Shown here piece by piece: positions 37,013 to 46,706 of a stretch of DNA of 64,000 nt. A model generated the notes under the pieces. It had not been told where the DNA came from, searched no databases, and saw only the letters and a program-made list of their open reading frames with translations. Position 1 is the stretch's first letter, and each line of letters opens with the position of its first letter. Origin of the DNA: Ruegeria sp. HKCCD4315 (lineage in GTDB: Bacteria; Pseudomonadota; Alphaproteobacteria; Rhodobacterales; Rhodobacteraceae). Where the stretch lies: contig NZ_WVRN01000001.1 of the NCBI RefSeq assembly GCF_013112245.1, forward strand, positions 2,918,501 through 2,982,500, given 5' to 3'. A program made the position numbers and the translations under genes.

Positions 37013-38373
37013 CGACGAGCGGGTCCCTTCCTGCCGCGTTTCTTGCTCTTACCGCGCAGTTGGGACTTTTCAATCAGCCCTTCGTATTGATGCGCCAGCA
37101 GATGGCTCTGAACCTGTTGGATTGTATCCATGGTTACAGAGACAATAATCAGAACCGAGGTGCCGCCGAAATAGAACGGGATAGCGAACTGGTTTCGCAG
37201 AATCTCGGGCAACAGGCAGACCGCCGCCAGATAGGCCGAGCCCAGAACCAGAACACGGTTGACCACGTATTCCAGATACTCGGCGGTCTTTTTACCCGGA
37301 CGGATACCCGGCACAAAACCGTTTTGCTTTTTCAGGTTGTCCGCCACGTCATCGGGCTTGAACGACACGTTGAACGTATAGAAATACGCAAAGAACACGA
37401 TCATCGAAGCGAAGAACAACAGATACAGCGGCTGTCCGGGGCCGAAATTGGCCAGCATCCACGACATGATCGGTCCGTTCGCAGCACCTGCCGAGAAGGT
37501 TGAGATCGTTACCGGCAGCAGCAGCAACGAGCTGGCAAAGATCGCAGGGATCACGCCCGCCGGGTTCACTTTGACCGGCAGGTGGCTGGAGCCGCCTTCG
37601 TAGACTTTCATACCGGCCTGACGACGCGGATACTGAATGTGAACCTTGCGCAACGCACGTTCCATAAAGACCACAAAAGTGATCACAGCGATGACCATGA
37701 CGATCACGCCAACGATCACTGCGGGGCTGATGGCGCCCGAACGTCCCGAGGCAAAGAACTGCGCCAGCGCGGCGGGAACCTCGGCGATGATGCCGACGAA
37801 GATGATCAAAGAGATACCATTGCCGATACCGCGCGCGGTGATCTGTTCACCCAACCACATCAGGAACATGGTGCCGCCGACCAGGGTAATCATGGTCGAC
37901 ATACGGAAGAACATGCCCGGATCGGTCGCCAGATCCCCTGCTTCCAGCGAGACCGCCAGACCATAAGCCTGCACAGTGGCCAGAGCCACGGTGCCGAAGC
38001 GGGTGTACTGGTTGATTTTCTTGCGGCCCTGTTCGCCCTCTTTCTTGAGTTGCTCAAGCGCGGGAACCATGGATGTCAGCAGCTGCACGATGATCGAGGC
38101 CGAAATATAGGGCATGATGCCGAGGGCAAAGATACCCATCCGCCCCAGCGCTCCGCCGGTGAACATCGAAACCATGCCGCCGATGCCTTGCCCCGCCTGT
38201 TCCATGAATTCGCGCAGCGCTTGCCCGTCGATCCCCGGCACCGGAATAAAGGTGCCCAGACGATAGACGATCAGCAAACCCAGCGTGAACAGGATGCGGT
38301 TGCGCAGATCGGTGGCTTTGCCCAAAGCAGCCCAGCTTGTATTGGCTGCCATTTGTTCTGCTGCTGATACCAT
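37009..38373 (-). CDS. secY: Protein translocase subunit SecY
   Basis: 454 aa, ten membrane helices, plug region and the conserved cytoplasmic loop before TM9. Start ATG 38373 ([14 protein letters not shown]) has a purine-rich AGAGAG upstream; 38394 is the longer alternative. Forms the SecYEG channel. Next to rplO, with adk coupled downstream. Confidence 0.96.
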   Translation of the reverse strand: MVSAAEQMAANTSWAALGKATDLRNRILFTLGLLIVYRLGTFIPVPGIDGQALREFMEQAGQGIGGMVSMFTGGALGRMGIFALGIMPYISASIIVQLLTSMVPALEQLKKEGEQGRKKINQYTRFGTVALATVQAYGLAVSLEAGDLATDPGMFFRMSTMITLVGGTMFLMWLGEQITARGIGNGISLIIFVGIIAEVPAALAQFFASGRSGAISPAVIVGVIVMVIAVITFVVFMERALRKVHIQYPRRQAGMKVYEGGSSHLPVKVNPAGVIPAIFASSLLLLPVTISTFSAGAANGPIMSWMLANFGPGQPLYLLFFASMIVFFAYFYTFNVSFKPDDVADNLKKQNGFVPGIRPGKKTAEYLEYVVNRVLVLGSAYLAAVCLLPEILRNQFAIPFYFGGTSVLIIVSVTMDTIQQVQSHLLAHQYEGLIEKSQLRGKSKKRGRKGPARR

Positions 38374-38482
38374 AAATCGGTCTCTCTTATGCAAACGCCG
38401 CCCGGAACCGTTTTCCGGCTCGGACGGCGTCTTGGAAAACTCTGAGGTCTATGTAAGCGGGTCTTGGCCCGCTCACAAGCGA

Positions 38483-38956
38483 TTACTCTGCCGCAGCAGC
38501 TTTTGTGACCTTCAGTGAACCGCCCGCTTTTTCAACTGCCTCAACGGCAGATTTCGAAGCACCGGTTACTTCCAGGTTCACTTTGGCACTGATTTCGCCT
38601 TTGGCCAGAACGCGGATACCGTCCAGCTTGCGGCGGACCAGACCGGACGCAACCAGAGCGTCTTCGGTGATCGCAGCCGAAGCATCCAGCTTGCCGGCTT
38701 CGACAAACTTCTGGATCAGGCCCAGGTTAACAACGGCGAATGCTTTGCGGTTCGGCTTGCTGAAGCCACGCTTTGGCAGACGCTGGTACAATGGCATCTG
38801 ACCGCCTTCGTAGCCATTGATGGCCACACCCGAGCGGGATTTCTGGCCTTTGATACCACGGCCACCCATTTTACCTTTGCCGGAACCCGGACCACGGCCA
38901 ACGCGCGTGCGTTTCGGTGCGGCGCCAGGATTGTCGCGCAATTCGTTCAGTTTCAT
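38483..38956 (-). CDS. rplO: 50S ribosomal protein L15
   Basis: 157 aa, starting [20 protein letters not shown] with the [20 protein letters not shown] glycine-rich stretch and the C-terminal [13 protein letters not shown]. Start ATG 38956. In the usual cluster it follows rpmD; here it is the first gene of a leftward block, with rpmD about 11 kb away in the opposite orientation. Confidence 0.97.
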   Translation of the reverse strand: MKLNELRDNPGAAPKRTRVGRGPGSGKGKMGGRGIKGQKSRSGVAINGYEGGQMPLYQRLPKRGFSKPNRKAFAVVNLGLIQKFVEAGKLDASAAITEDALVASGLVRRKLDGIRVLAKGEISAKVNLEVTGASKSAVEAVEKAGGSLKVTKAAAAE

Positions 38957-39051
38957 TTCGCTTCTCCTAAGCCGGATATGACCCCCGAAGCGTGATGGGC
39001 CAAACACGGCATTTCTTGGTTTTGATTCTCATGGCGGAAAGCCACCGCAGG

Positions 39052-39080
39052 CGTATAGGCCCGATGGCGGGGCTTGGCAA
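39052..39080 (-). promoter_or_regulatory. Predicted sigma-70 promoter of rplO-secY-adk
   Basis: TTGCCA (39075-39080), exactly 17 nt C/G-rich spacer, TATACG (39052-39057), 96 nt before rplO. It lies in the 318-nt gap between rplO and the divergent desaturase gene. Confidence 0.6.
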
Positions 39081-39274
39081 GCCTGCAGATTGCCGTCTGG
39101 CCTGCGGTACGGTCACAAGCCCCTGTATGAGGTTTCCAGATGATACCTAAATGACAAGCTCACTGCATTCTGACCGTTATTTGACTACGAATTGCAGCGG
39201 TTTTGACAGAAACCACTTGCCATGCCGGGGTGGTAGTCTATCGGGATGCCTGAAAACACCAGACTGGCAGGCGC

Positions 39275-40309
39275 ATGACTCACCCTTCTCACTCGCTTCG
39301 GGACAAGCCGGAGAAAACCGCCGCACGTGACTGGGTCACAACTCTTGCCAAATATCGCGAACCGGACGAACTGCGCAGCTCGTTCGAGCTGTGCGTCAGC
39401 ATTGTTCCATTCTTCGCGCTTTGGGCATTGTCCTGGATGTCGCTGTCGATCAGCTATTGGCTGGCCTTCGCGATTTCCGTGCTAAATGCGGCCTTTCTGC
39501 TGCGCCTGTTTGCCATCCAGCATGATTGCGGGCACGGCGCGTTCTTTAAGAACCGGGCCCTCAGTGACTGGGTCGGGCGCGGGATCGGCGTTCTGACACT
39601 GACGCCTTATGATGTCTGGCGTCGCACGCATTCCACGCATCACAACAGCTCGGGCAATCTGGGCAAGCGCGGGATGGGCGATATCCACACCCTGACTGTG
39701 GCCGAGTATCAAGCCAAAACGCCAATGAACCGGTTCTGGTATCGCGTCTATCGGAATCCGATCACCCTGTTTGTGTTTGGCCCCGGCTATCTGTTTCTGT
39801 TTCAGAACCGCCTTCCGCTGGGGCTGACCGACAGCGTCAGGTTCTGGGTCAGTGCGATGGCCACCAATGTCGCCATTCTGGTCATATTATTGACGGTCTA
39901 TTATTTTGGCGGCGTGATGCCGATGCTGCTGATCTTCCTGCCCTCAACCCTGATTGCCGCAGCGGCCGGAGTATGGCTGTTCTACGTGCAGCACCAGTTC
40001 GAGGACACACATTGGGAGTCAGATGAGAACTGGCAGCTGCACGAAGCGGCACTGCACGGAAGCTCTAATTATATATTGCCGTCGGTCTTGCAGTGGTTCA
40101 CCGCCAATATCGGCATCCACCACGTGCATCACCTGTACAGCCGCATTCCGTTCTATCGCCTGCCCGAAGTGCTGCGCGATCATGATGAGCTGGCCAACAG
40201 CAACCGAATGACCATCCGCGAAAGCCTCGCCAACGCGCGGCTGCATCTGTGGGATGAGCAAAGCCGCCGCCTGCTGTCCTTCGCCGAGGCGCGGTCGCTC
40301 TATGGGTGA
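39275..40309 (+). CDS. Membrane fatty acid desaturase
   Basis: 344 aa with four to five hydrophobic segments and the three His boxes of the diiron desaturase family: HDCGH, HSTHH and HHVHH (in HHVHHLYSRIPFYRLP). It probably introduces double bonds in membrane acyl chains. It lies in the left joint of the inverted ribosomal block, divergent from rplO. Confidence 0.9.
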   Translation: MTHPSHSLRDKPEKTAARDWVTTLAKYREPDELRSSFELCVSIVPFFALWALSWMSLSISYWLAFAISVLNAAFLLRLFAIQHDCGHGAFFKNRALSDWVGRGIGVLTLTPYDVWRRTHSTHHNSSGNLGKRGMGDIHTLTVAEYQAKTPMNRFWYRVYRNPITLFVFGPGYLFLFQNRLPLGLTDSVRFWVSAMATNVAILVILLTVYYFGGVMPMLLIFLPSTLIAAAAGVWLFYVQHQFEDTHWESDENWQLHEAALHGSSNYILPSVLQWFTANIGIHHVHHLYSRIPFYRLPEVLRDHDELANSNRMTIRESLANARLHLWDEQSRRLLSFAEARSLYG

Positions 40310-40356
40310 GGGGCAACCTGACCCAGACCCTGATCGTTCCGACCGATCGATAAGCC

Positions 40357-40491
40357 GCGCCAGCGACTGCCCGTAGGATGGCGCGGCAACGGTTGATCAG
40401 CGCGCTTTATGGTGCCAGATACATCAGACCTCATAGTTAGGCGTAAACGTCCTCAAAGCACCAGCCCGCCGGGACGGGCAGTCGCTGGCGC
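40357..40491. repeat. Perfect 18-bp inverted repeat
   Basis: Arms 40357-40374 (GCGCCAGCGACTGCCCGT) and 40474-40491 (its exact reverse complement) with 99 nt between. It lies in the non-coding gap after the desaturase gene (40310-40612), which otherwise shows no gene. Possibly a dispersed intergenic repeat. Confidence 0.75.
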
Positions 40492-40612
40492 AGCGGCCTT
40501 CGGCCTAGTCCCGCGCTTGGTCGCGGCTCAATGGGAACCGGTTTAACGCCCTCCTGAGCCTGCTCGTGAAAGATAGCCAATCTTTTTAGTGGGTTGAAAC
40601 GTCATTGTATAG

Positions 40613-41119
40613 CTAGGCAGTCGGATGGTTTTCTAAGTGACTGTCCAAAATTTTGGCTTGGACAAGACAACTATACACCTTACCCATCAGCGCATGGGCT
40701 TTCTGAGCTTCGTCTTGCGCAATACGCACATTTTTTCTGTCAAAGTATGCTTTTTCGTGCACCACCTCGCGGCGCAAATCCCTAAACCACTTCAGAGAAT
40801 TGTATAGTTCGTCATCTCCAACCCCCAGCAACTTCATTTTTTCCTCATAGGTGGCTTTATCATTCTGGTTGTACTTTGTCTTACTGTGGTGTTCGACAAT
40901 TAGCAGGTGCAGAATTGCCTCCAACCACATCCCTGAAAACACGATTAGTATCAACGCGTTCTTGAAACTACGTTGGCTTAGATCAAGTGTCTTCCTCGTT
41001 ATTACTACTCCATCAGGCATCATTCGCTGAAGCTCAATGTGATCATCCTCAATGTTGCGAAATGCATCCTGACAAATTGATGAATAAACTGTCACGTTGC
41101 TCAAAATGAATTCAGTCAT
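40613..41119 (-). CDS. HEPN-like small protein in AT-rich DNA
   Basis: 168 aa, predicted all-helical, no signal peptide. The segment FRDLRREVVHEKAYF contains R116-x4-H121, the hallmark of HEPN RNases/structural proteins, preceded by a helix ending FSGMWLEAILHLLI. The DNA is clearly AT-richer than the surrounding genes, so recent acquisition is likely. No MNT/antitoxin gene is adjacent on either side. HEPN membership is inferred from one motif and helicity; it could be an unrelated helical protein. Confidence 0.65.
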   Translation of the reverse strand: MTEFILSNVTVYSSICQDAFRNIEDDHIELQRMMPDGVVITRKTLDLSQRSFKNALILIVFSGMWLEAILHLLIVEHHSKTKYNQNDKATYEEKMKLLGVGDDELYNSLKWFRDLRREVVHEKAYFDRKNVRIAQDEAQKAHALMGKVYSCLVQAKILDSHLENHPTA

Positions 41120-41576
41120 GTCTTAGCGCCTCGCTTTATTCTCCGGCTGCTATTCTAACGCTGATATTTTTTGAAGTAGGAAACTCCCGTCAAACAGATT
41201 TGAACTCACTACTTTGGTGATGGAAACGATTTCTGCTGCCAAAGACGACGCGGTGGAAAGGGTAACTCACGAAGTCCGCTTTCTTTAGCCTTCATTCGTC
41301 GAATATGTTCGATACTAGGTTGGCGAAGCTACACGAGTCTAGAGTTGCCATAGAGGCATTGTACAGACGCAAAAACGTGAAACCAGAAAATCTATCGCCC
41401 TATAGACACCCACCCCCAACCCTGTTAAATGCTCCCAATCTTGCGGCCTCGGATTCGTTCCGGGGCCTCTGATATTTGTAACCGGGGACCTTCGGGGCCC
41501 TATACCCTTGGCACCTACGGGGGCCTATCACATAGCGGGGGAACTCCCTGCACTTGCTAAACGGAAGACAGAAAGC
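41120..41576 (+). other. Leader region of the rplB block, no gene
   Basis: 457 nt without a supported gene. The left half is AT-rich like the HEPN-like gene. The right half carries the predicted promoter at 41403-41430 and a 9-bp hairpin GGCCTCGGA/TCCGGGGCC at 41445-41467 (one G-T wobble), then a GC-rich stretch up to the rplB Shine-Dalgarno (GGAAG). Confidence 0.6.
41403..41430 (+). promoter_or_regulatory. Predicted sigma-70 promoter of the rplB-rplP block
   Basis: TAGACA (41403-41408), 16-nt spacer, TTAAAT (41425-41430). The -35/spacer junction CACCCACCCCC is identical to that of the rpmC promoter at 45362, which supports it although the hexamers are imperfect. Confidence 0.45.
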
Positions 41577-42419
41577 ATGGCACTCAAGTCGTACAAGCCG
41601 ACGACGCCGGGCCAGCGCGGGCTGGTGCTGATCGACCGTTCGGAGCTTTGGAAAGGACGTCCGGTCAAGTCTCTCACTGAGGGTTTGACCAAATCGGGCG
41701 GCCGGAACAACACCGGACGGATCACTTCACGCCGCCGCGGCGGTGGCGCAAAGCGTCTCTACCGGATCGTTGACTTCAAACGGAACAAATTTGATGTCGC
41801 GGCAACCGTCGAGCGGATCGAATATGACCCGAACCGGACCGCATTCATCGCACTGGTAAAATACGAAGACGGCGAGCAGGCATATATCCTGGCTCCGCAG
41901 CGTCTGGCTGTTGGTGACAAAGTCGTGGCATCCGCCAAGGCCGACATCAAGCCGGGCAACGCAATGCCGTTCTCGGGCATGCCCATTGGTACCATTGTCC
42001 ACAACATCGAGATGAAGCCTGGCAAAGGCGGTCAGATCGCACGTGCGGCTGGTACTTACGCTCAGTTCGTTGGTCGCGATGGCGGCTACGCTCAGATCCG
42101 TCTGAGCTCGGGCGAGCTGCGCATGGTCCGTCAGGAATGCATGGCCACCGTCGGTGCCGTGTCCAACCCCGACAACTCGAACCAGAACCTCGGTAAAGCC
42201 GGTCGCATGCGCCACAAAGGCGTGCGCCCGTCGGTTCGCGGTGTTGCAATGAACCCGATCGATCACCCGCACGGTGGTGGTGAAGGTCGTACCTCGGGTG
42301 GCCGTACACCGGTTACGCCGTGGGGTAAGGACACCAAGGGTAAGCGTACCCGCAACAAGAACAAAGCGTCCCAGAAGCTGATCATCCGCTCGCGGCACGC
42401 CAAGAAGAAGGGACGTTAA
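41577..42419 (+). CDS. rplB: 50S ribosomal protein L2
   Basis: 280 aa, starting [15 protein letters not shown], with [25 protein letters not shown] and [14 protein letters not shown] motifs of the peptidyl-transferase-proximal region. First gene of the rightward block; ATG 41577 chosen over the 41508 frame. L23, normally just before it, is about 10 kb away on the other strand. Confidence 0.98.
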   Translation: MALKSYKPTTPGQRGLVLIDRSELWKGRPVKSLTEGLTKSGGRNNTGRITSRRRGGGAKRLYRIVDFKRNKFDVAATVERIEYDPNRTAFIALVKYEDGEQAYILAPQRLAVGDKVVASAKADIKPGNAMPFSGMPIGTIVHNIEMKPGKGGQIARAAGTYAQFVGRDGGYAQIRLSSGELRMVRQECMATVGAVSNPDNSNQNLGKAGRMRHKGVRPSVRGVAMNPIDHPHGGGEGRTSGGRTPVTPWGKDTKGKRTRNKNKASQKLIIRSRHAKKKGR

Positions 42420-42422
42420 TCT

Positions 42423-42701
42423 ATGTCTCGCTCTGTTTGGAAGGGTCCTTTCGTCGATGCTTACGTGCTGAAAAAAGCCGAAGCAGCGCGCGAGTCGGGC
42501 CGCAACGAAGTCATCAAAATCTGGTCGCGTCGTTCCACCATTCTGCCCCAGTTCGTGGGTCTGACCTTTGGTGTGTACAACGGCCAGAAGCACATTCCCG
42601 TCAACGTCTCGGAAGACATGATTGGTCAGAAGTTCGGTGAATACTCGCCGACCCGTACCTATTATGGCCACGCCGCAGACAAAAAAGCGAAGCGGAAGTA
42701 A
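42423..42701 (+). CDS. rpsS: 30S ribosomal protein S19
   Basis: 92 aa, [18 protein letters not shown] and [20 protein letters not shown]. Three nt after rplB; full length. Confidence 0.98.
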   Translation: MSRSVWKGPFVDAYVLKKAEAARESGRNEVIKIWSRRSTILPQFVGLTFGVYNGQKHIPVNVSEDMIGQKFGEYSPTRTYYGHAADKKAKRK

Positions 42702-42704
42702 GTC

Positions 42705-43085
42705 ATGGGCAAGGAAAAGAACCCCCGCCGCGTGGCTGAAAACGAAGCAATGGCGAAAACGCGCATGCTTCGCACCAGCCCGCAGAAACTGAACCTGGTT
42801 GCGCAAATGATCCGCGGCAAGAAAGTTGAGAAGGCTCTGACCGACCTGACTTTCAGCAACAAGCGTGTCGCGCAGGACGTCAAGAAGTGCCTGCAGTCCG
42901 CAATCGCGAATGCCGAAAACAACCACAACCTGGACGTTGACGAGCTGATCGTCGCCGAAGCATGGGTTGGCAAGAACCTGGTCATGAAGCGCGGTCGCCC
43001 GCGTGCCCGTGGCCGTTTCGGCAAGATCATGAAGCCGTTCTCGGAGATCACCATCAAGGTGCGTCAAGTTGAGGAGCAAGCCTAA
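42705..43085 (+). CDS. rplV: 50S ribosomal protein L22
   Basis: 126 aa with [23 protein letters not shown] and the extended loop [15 protein letters not shown] that lines the exit tunnel. Stop overlaps the rpsC start by one base (TAATG). Confidence 0.98.
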   Translation: MGKEKNPRRVAENEAMAKTRMLRTSPQKLNLVAQMIRGKKVEKALTDLTFSNKRVAQDVKKCLQSAIANAENNHNLDVDELIVAEAWVGKNLVMKRGRPRARGRFGKIMKPFSEITIKVRQVEEQA

Positions 43086-43792
43086 TGGGACATAAAGTCA
43101 ATCCGATCGGCATGCGCCTTCAGGTCAACCGCACCTGGGACAGCCGCTGGTACGCTGATACCAAGGACTACGGTGATCTTCTGCTCGAAGACATCAAGAT
43201 CCGTGAGTTCATCAACAAAGAGTGCAAGCAGGCCGGTGTTGCACGTGTGATCATCGAACGTCCGCACAAGAAGTGCCGCGTCACGATCCACACCGCACGT
43301 CCGGGTGTCATCATCGGCAAGAAAGGTGCGGACATCGAAGTTCTGCGCAAGAAGCTGGCCAAGATGACCGACAGCGAACTGCACCTGAACATCGTCGAAG
43401 TGCGCAAGCCGGAACTCGACGGTCAACTGGTTGCCGAGTCGATCGCTCAGCAGCTGGAACGCCGTGTCTCGTTCCGCCGCGCGATGAAGCGTGCCGTTCA
43501 GAACGCCATGCGCATGGGCGCCCTGGGTATCCGGGTGAACGTCGCTGGTCGTCTGGGTGGTGCCGAAATCGCACGGACCGAGTGGTACCGCGAAGGCCGC
43601 GTGCCTCTGCACACCCTGCGTGCCGACATCGATTACGCACATGCCGAAGCGATGACTCCTTACGGGATCATCGGGATCAAGGTCTGGATCTTCAAAGGTG
43701 AGATCATGGAGCACGATCCGCAGGCACGTGACCGTAAAGCACAGGAACTCCAGGATGGTCCGGCACCTCGCGGTGCAGGCGGCCGTCGCTAA
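43085..43792 (+). CDS. rpsC: 30S ribosomal protein S3
   Basis: 235 aa: KH domain with [20 protein letters not shown] and a C-terminal domain with [10 protein letters not shown]. Short basic C-terminal tail. Forms the mRNA entry site with S4 and S5. Confidence 0.98.
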   Translation: MGHKVNPIGMRLQVNRTWDSRWYADTKDYGDLLLEDIKIREFINKECKQAGVARVIIERPHKKCRVTIHTARPGVIIGKKGADIEVLRKKLAKMTDSELHLNIVEVRKPELDGQLVAESIAQQLERRVSFRRAMKRAVQNAMRMGALGIRVNVAGRLGGAEIARTEWYREGRVPLHTLRADIDYAHAEAMTPYGIIGIKVWIFKGEIMEHDPQARDRKAQELQDGPAPRGAGGRR

Positions 43793-43804
43793 GGGGGAAT
43801 TGAG

Positions 43805-44218
43805 ATGCTTCAACCAAAGCGTACAAAATTCCGCAAGATGCACAAAGGCCGGATCAAGGGTGAAGCCAAAGGCGGCTCTGATCTGAACTTTGGCACTTAC
43901 GGTCTGAAAGCTCTGCAGCCTGAACGCGTCACCGCGCGTCAGATCGAAGCTGCACGTCGTGCCATGACCCGTCACATGAAACGTCAGGGTCGTGTCTGGA
44001 TCCGTATCTTCCCCGACACTCCGGTCACTGCAAAGCCGATCGAAGTTCGTATGGGTAAAGGTAAGGGTTCGGTGGACCGCTGGGTTTGCAAGGTCAAGCC
44101 CGGTCGCGTGATGTTCGAGATCGACGGCGTCAATGACGACATCGCCCGCGAGGCCCTGCGCCTGGCTGCGATGAAGCTGCCGATCAAGACCCGCGTAGTG
44201 GTTCGCGAAGACTGGTAA
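43805..44218 (+). CDS. rplP: 50S ribosomal protein L16
   Basis: 137 aa, [33 protein letters not shown]; the [10 protein letters not shown] turn. In Escherichia coli an Arg of L16 is hydroxylated by a 2OG oxygenase (family knowledge); here a 2OG-type oxygenase gene follows at 44454. A terminator stands after this gene. Confidence 0.98.
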   Translation: MLQPKRTKFRKMHKGRIKGEAKGGSDLNFGTYGLKALQPERVTARQIEAARRAMTRHMKRQGRVWIRIFPDTPVTAKPIEVRMGKGKGSVDRWVCKVKPGRVMFEIDGVNDDIAREALRLAAMKLPIKTRVVVREDW

Positions 44219-44255
44219 GCGATTGGGGCTCAGGCCCTGTTCGTTAAAAGATTGA

Positions 44256-44284
44256 CCCCCCGTCGGGACACCGGCGGGGGTTTT
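44256..44284 (+). terminator. Rho-independent terminator after rplP
   Basis: GC stem CCCCCGTCGG/CCGGCGGGGG (one G-T wobble) with a short loop and TTTT (44281-44284). It ends the rplB-rplP block within the ribosomal cluster. Confidence 0.8.
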
Positions 44285-44380
44285 ATGTTGGGGCGCTGCC
44301 CCCGCCGCGGCAAGCCGCGCCTCCCCCGAGGTATTTTCAGCCAGATGAAAAATGGATCCCTGCTTCATCTGGCCAAAAAT
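44281..44380. repeat. Roseobacter-type dispersed intergenic repeat
   Basis: Sequence around CTCCCCCGAGGTATTTTCAG plus a 9-bp inverted repeat CCAGATGAA (44341-44349)/TTCATCTGG (44364-44372). I recognise this kind of CTCCCCCGAGGTATTTT and TTCATCTGG block as common between genes of Rhodobacteraceae; copy number here is not checked. Confidence 0.5.
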
Positions 44381-44453
44381 ATCTCGGAGCGCGAGGCAGA
44401 GCCTCGCAATTCCGCCATCGCCTTCCCCGCATCACTGGTCTAAGAGAGGGCGC

Positions 44454-45074
44454 ATGGCACAGATTGAATCACTCTTCGTTACCCGTCTCTATCGCGCAGC
44501 TTTGTCCGAGTTTGGTCCCAAAATCGACGCGGAGGAGCTTGAAAATTCTTGCCTTGTCATCGCCGAAGATGACGAGGCCGGACAGGATTGGTGCGAAGAA
44601 AACGGCTATTCCGGCTATACCAGCTATGCCTCGCTGACGGACCTGCCCTGGCGGTTCCCGATCTTTGCCGATCTGGTGAGAGTGCTGGATCAACACGTGG
44701 CGGCCTTTGCCAAGGATCTGGAGTTTGATCTCGGCGAAGGAGAGCTGAAGCTGGAGGATCTGTGGATCAACATCCTGCCCGAAGGTGGTATGCACTCCAG
44801 CCACCTGCACCCGCACAGCGTCATTTCAGGCACGACCTATGTGGCGATGCCCGAAGGGGCGAGCGCGTTGAAGCTGGAAGATCCGCGCTCGGGCCGCATG
44901 ATGGCCGCGCCGACGCGTCTAAAAGGCGGACGGCGGGATTTGCAGCCGTTCATCTATATGAAGCCACAGGTAGGCGACGTCCTACTGTGGGAAAGCTGGC
45001 TGCGCCACGAAGTGCCGATGAATATGGCCGAGGACGAGCGGATCAGTGTCAGCTTCAACTACAAGTGGGATTGA
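44454..45074 (+). CDS. TIGR02466/2OG-Fe(II) oxygenase-type protein beside L16
   Basis: 206 aa; ATG 44454 follows AGAGAGGG. The fold is a double-stranded beta-helix dioxygenase: first ligand region HSSHLHPHSVISGTTYV, then GDVLLWESWLRHEVPMN with the distal His and ERISVSFNY with the Arg that binds 2OG. No signal peptide. Family function is unassigned; its place between rplP and rpmC suggests modification of a ribosomal or translation substrate (inference). Confidence 0.82.
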   Translation: MAQIESLFVTRLYRAALSEFGPKIDAEELENSCLVIAEDDEAGQDWCEENGYSGYTSYASLTDLPWRFPIFADLVRVLDQHVAAFAKDLEFDLGEGELKLEDLWINILPEGGMHSSHLHPHSVISGTTYVAMPEGASALKLEDPRSGRMMAAPTRLKGGRRDLQPFIYMKPQVGDVLLWESWLRHEVPMNMAEDERISVSFNYKWD

Positions 45075-45093
45075 CCCCTGTATCAGGCATGCA

Positions 45094-45312
45094 ATGGAAG
45101 TTGCGACTCCGGTATTCTGGAGTGGCGCTTTGGTGTTGTTCCTATTGACGCTCTATCGAACAGGCTGGAATTTTCGAGAGAGCACCTTAAAGATGGTCGG
45201 ATTGCGGGGGTTAGGCGACCTCACAACGCTTGAATTGGTTGTTTGGGCAGCAACAATGGGCGGAACGTTTTACGTGTTCTTTCAGGTTTTGGATGCGTGT
45301 AAAGATTTGTAG
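45094..45312 (+). CDS. Small two-TM hypothetical protein
   Basis: 72 aa, starting MEVATPVFWSGALVLFLLTL, with a second hydrophobic stretch TLELVVWAATMGGTFYVFFQ. ATG 45094 is 19 nt after the oxygenase stop. No good Shine-Dalgarno is visible and no family is recognised; it may not be translated. Confidence 0.4.
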   Translation: MEVATPVFWSGALVLFLLTLYRTGWNFRESTLKMVGLRGLGDLTTLELVVWAATMGGTFYVFFQVLDACKDL

Positions 45313-45358
45313 CGATCAATCAGTTTTTTGACCCGATAGATTCTCTCCAAACTTTCCC

Positions 45359-45387
45359 TTGCCACCCACCCCCTAAACCCTTATACG
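45359..45387 (+). promoter_or_regulatory. Predicted sigma-70 promoter of the rpmC block
   Basis: TTGCCA (45359-45364), 17-nt C-rich spacer, TATACG (45382-45387), 120 nt before rpmC. A TCCCCCG/CGGGGGA hairpin lies in the leader (45403-45423). Confidence 0.65.
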
Positions 45388-45506
45388 GCGGCATCCTGCA
45401 AGTCCCCCGGCCGAGTCGGGGGATTCGCATGTCTATCATTCATCCACCAGGTCCAAGGTGACCCTGCAAGGGGGCCTTCTGGTGTTTTGAGCAAAGGAAA
45501 AAGGCG

Positions 45507-45713
45507 ATGAACGCCCAAGAACTGCGTGACAAGACCCCGGACCAGCTCCGCGAGGAACTGGCCAACCTGAAGAAAGAAAGCTTTAACCTGCGCTTTCAAC
45601 AGGCAACCGGTCAGCTGGAAAATACAGCTGGTATCAAAGCGGCCCGCCGCAATGCTGCCCGCGTCAAAACCATTCTGAACGAAAAGGCCGCTGCCGCGGC
45701 ATCGGAGGAGTAA
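45507..45713 (+). CDS. rpmC: 50S ribosomal protein L29
   Basis: 68 aa, two-helix protein with [20 protein letters not shown]. Start ATG 45507 after AAAGGAAAAAGG. Confidence 0.97.
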   Translation: MNAQELRDKTPDQLREELANLKKESFNLRFQQATGQLENTAGIKAARRNAARVKTILNEKAAAAASEE

Positions 45714-45717
45714 TCCT

Positions 45718-45948
45718 ATGCCCAAGCGTATCCTGTCCGGAATCGTAACCAGCGACGCCAATGAGCAGACCGTGACTGTTTCGGTTGAACGCCGTTTCAA
45801 GCACCCGCTGCTGCAGAAAACCGTTCGTAAGTCCAAGAAATACCGGGCTCACGACGAAAAGAACGCCTTCAAGGTCGGCGACACCGTACGCATCATCGAA
45901 TGCGCGCCGAAATCGAAGACGAAACGTTGGGAAGTTCTGGAAGCGTAA
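45718..45948 (+). CDS. rpsQ: 30S ribosomal protein S17
   Basis: 76 aa, OB-fold: [20 protein letters not shown] and [11 protein letters not shown]. Four nt after rpmC. Confidence 0.98.
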   Translation: MPKRILSGIVTSDANEQTVTVSVERRFKHPLLQKTVRKSKKYRAHDEKNAFKVGDTVRIIECAPKSKTKRWEVLEA

Positions 45949-46023
45949 GCTTCCGGGATTTTTCATTTGTCGAAACCCTGGGGGATCTAATCAGACCAGC
46001 CCCCACAGGTCGGGAGAAACCAC

Positions 46024-46392
46024 ATGATCCAGATGCAGACCAATCTGGATGTTGCTGACAACTCCGGCGCACGCCGAGTTCAGTGCATCAAGGTCCTGGG
46101 TGGTTCCAAGCGTAAATACGCCTCCGTTGGCGACATCATTGTCGTCTCGGTGAAGGAAGCCATCCCGCGCGGCCGCGTAAAGAAAGGTGACGTCCGTAAG
46201 GCCGTCGTCGTACGCACCGCCAAAGAAGTCCGTCGCGAAGACGGCACCGCGATCCGTTTTGATCGCAACGCCGCCGTCATCCTGAACAACAACAACGAGC
46301 CAGTCGGTACCCGTATCTTTGGCCCCGTTGTTCGCGAACTGCGCGGCAAGAACTTCATGAAAATCATCTCGCTGGCTCCGGAGGTGCTGTAA
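46024..46392 (+). CDS. rplN: 50S ribosomal protein L14
   Basis: 122 aa, [20 protein letters not shown] with the [18 protein letters not shown] region and [13 protein letters not shown] end. First gene of the spc part; 75-nt gap after rpsQ, no clear promoter there. Confidence 0.98.
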   Translation: MIQMQTNLDVADNSGARRVQCIKVLGGSKRKYASVGDIIVVSVKEAIPRGRVKKGDVRKAVVVRTAKEVRREDGTAIRFDRNAAVILNNNNEPVGTRIFGPVVRELRGKNFMKIISLAPEVL

Positions 46393-46394
46393 TC

Positions 46395-46706
46395 ATGGCT
46401 GCTAAACTCCGCAAAGGCGACAAGGTCGTCGTGCTGGCCGGCAAGGACAAGGGAAAAGAGGGAACCATTTCCTCGGTTGACCCGAAAGCCGGTAAAGCTG
46501 TTGTCGATGGCATCAACATCGCCATCCGCCACACCCGTCAGTCGCAAACCTCACAAGGTGGTCGCCTGCCTCAGGCAAACCCGATCGAGCTGTCGAACCT
46601 GGCGCTGCTGGACAAGAACGGCAAAGCAACCCGCGTTGGCTTCCGCATGGAAGGTGACAAGAAGGTCCGCTTCGCCAAGACCACAGGGGACGTGATTGAT
46701 GCTTGA
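46395..46706 (+). CDS. rplX: 50S ribosomal protein L24
   Basis: 103 aa with a KOW motif ([20 protein letters not shown]). Two nt after rplN; overlaps rplE by 8 nt. Confidence 0.98.
   Translation: MAAKLRKGDKVVVLAGKDKGKEGTISSVDPKAGKAVVDGINIAIRHTRQSQTSQGGRLPQANPIELSNLALLDKNGKATRVGFRMEGDKKVRFAKTTGDVIDA

Noticed and set aside
41476..41506. TTGTAA-N19-TATACC as rplB promoter
   Set aside because: Spacer of 19 nt is too long; the 41403-41430 site shares sequence with the rpmC promoter and is preferred.
41727..43079. 450-aa open frame antisense to rplB-rplV
   Set aside because: Covers three certain ribosomal genes in antisense; no Shine-Dalgarno or domain.
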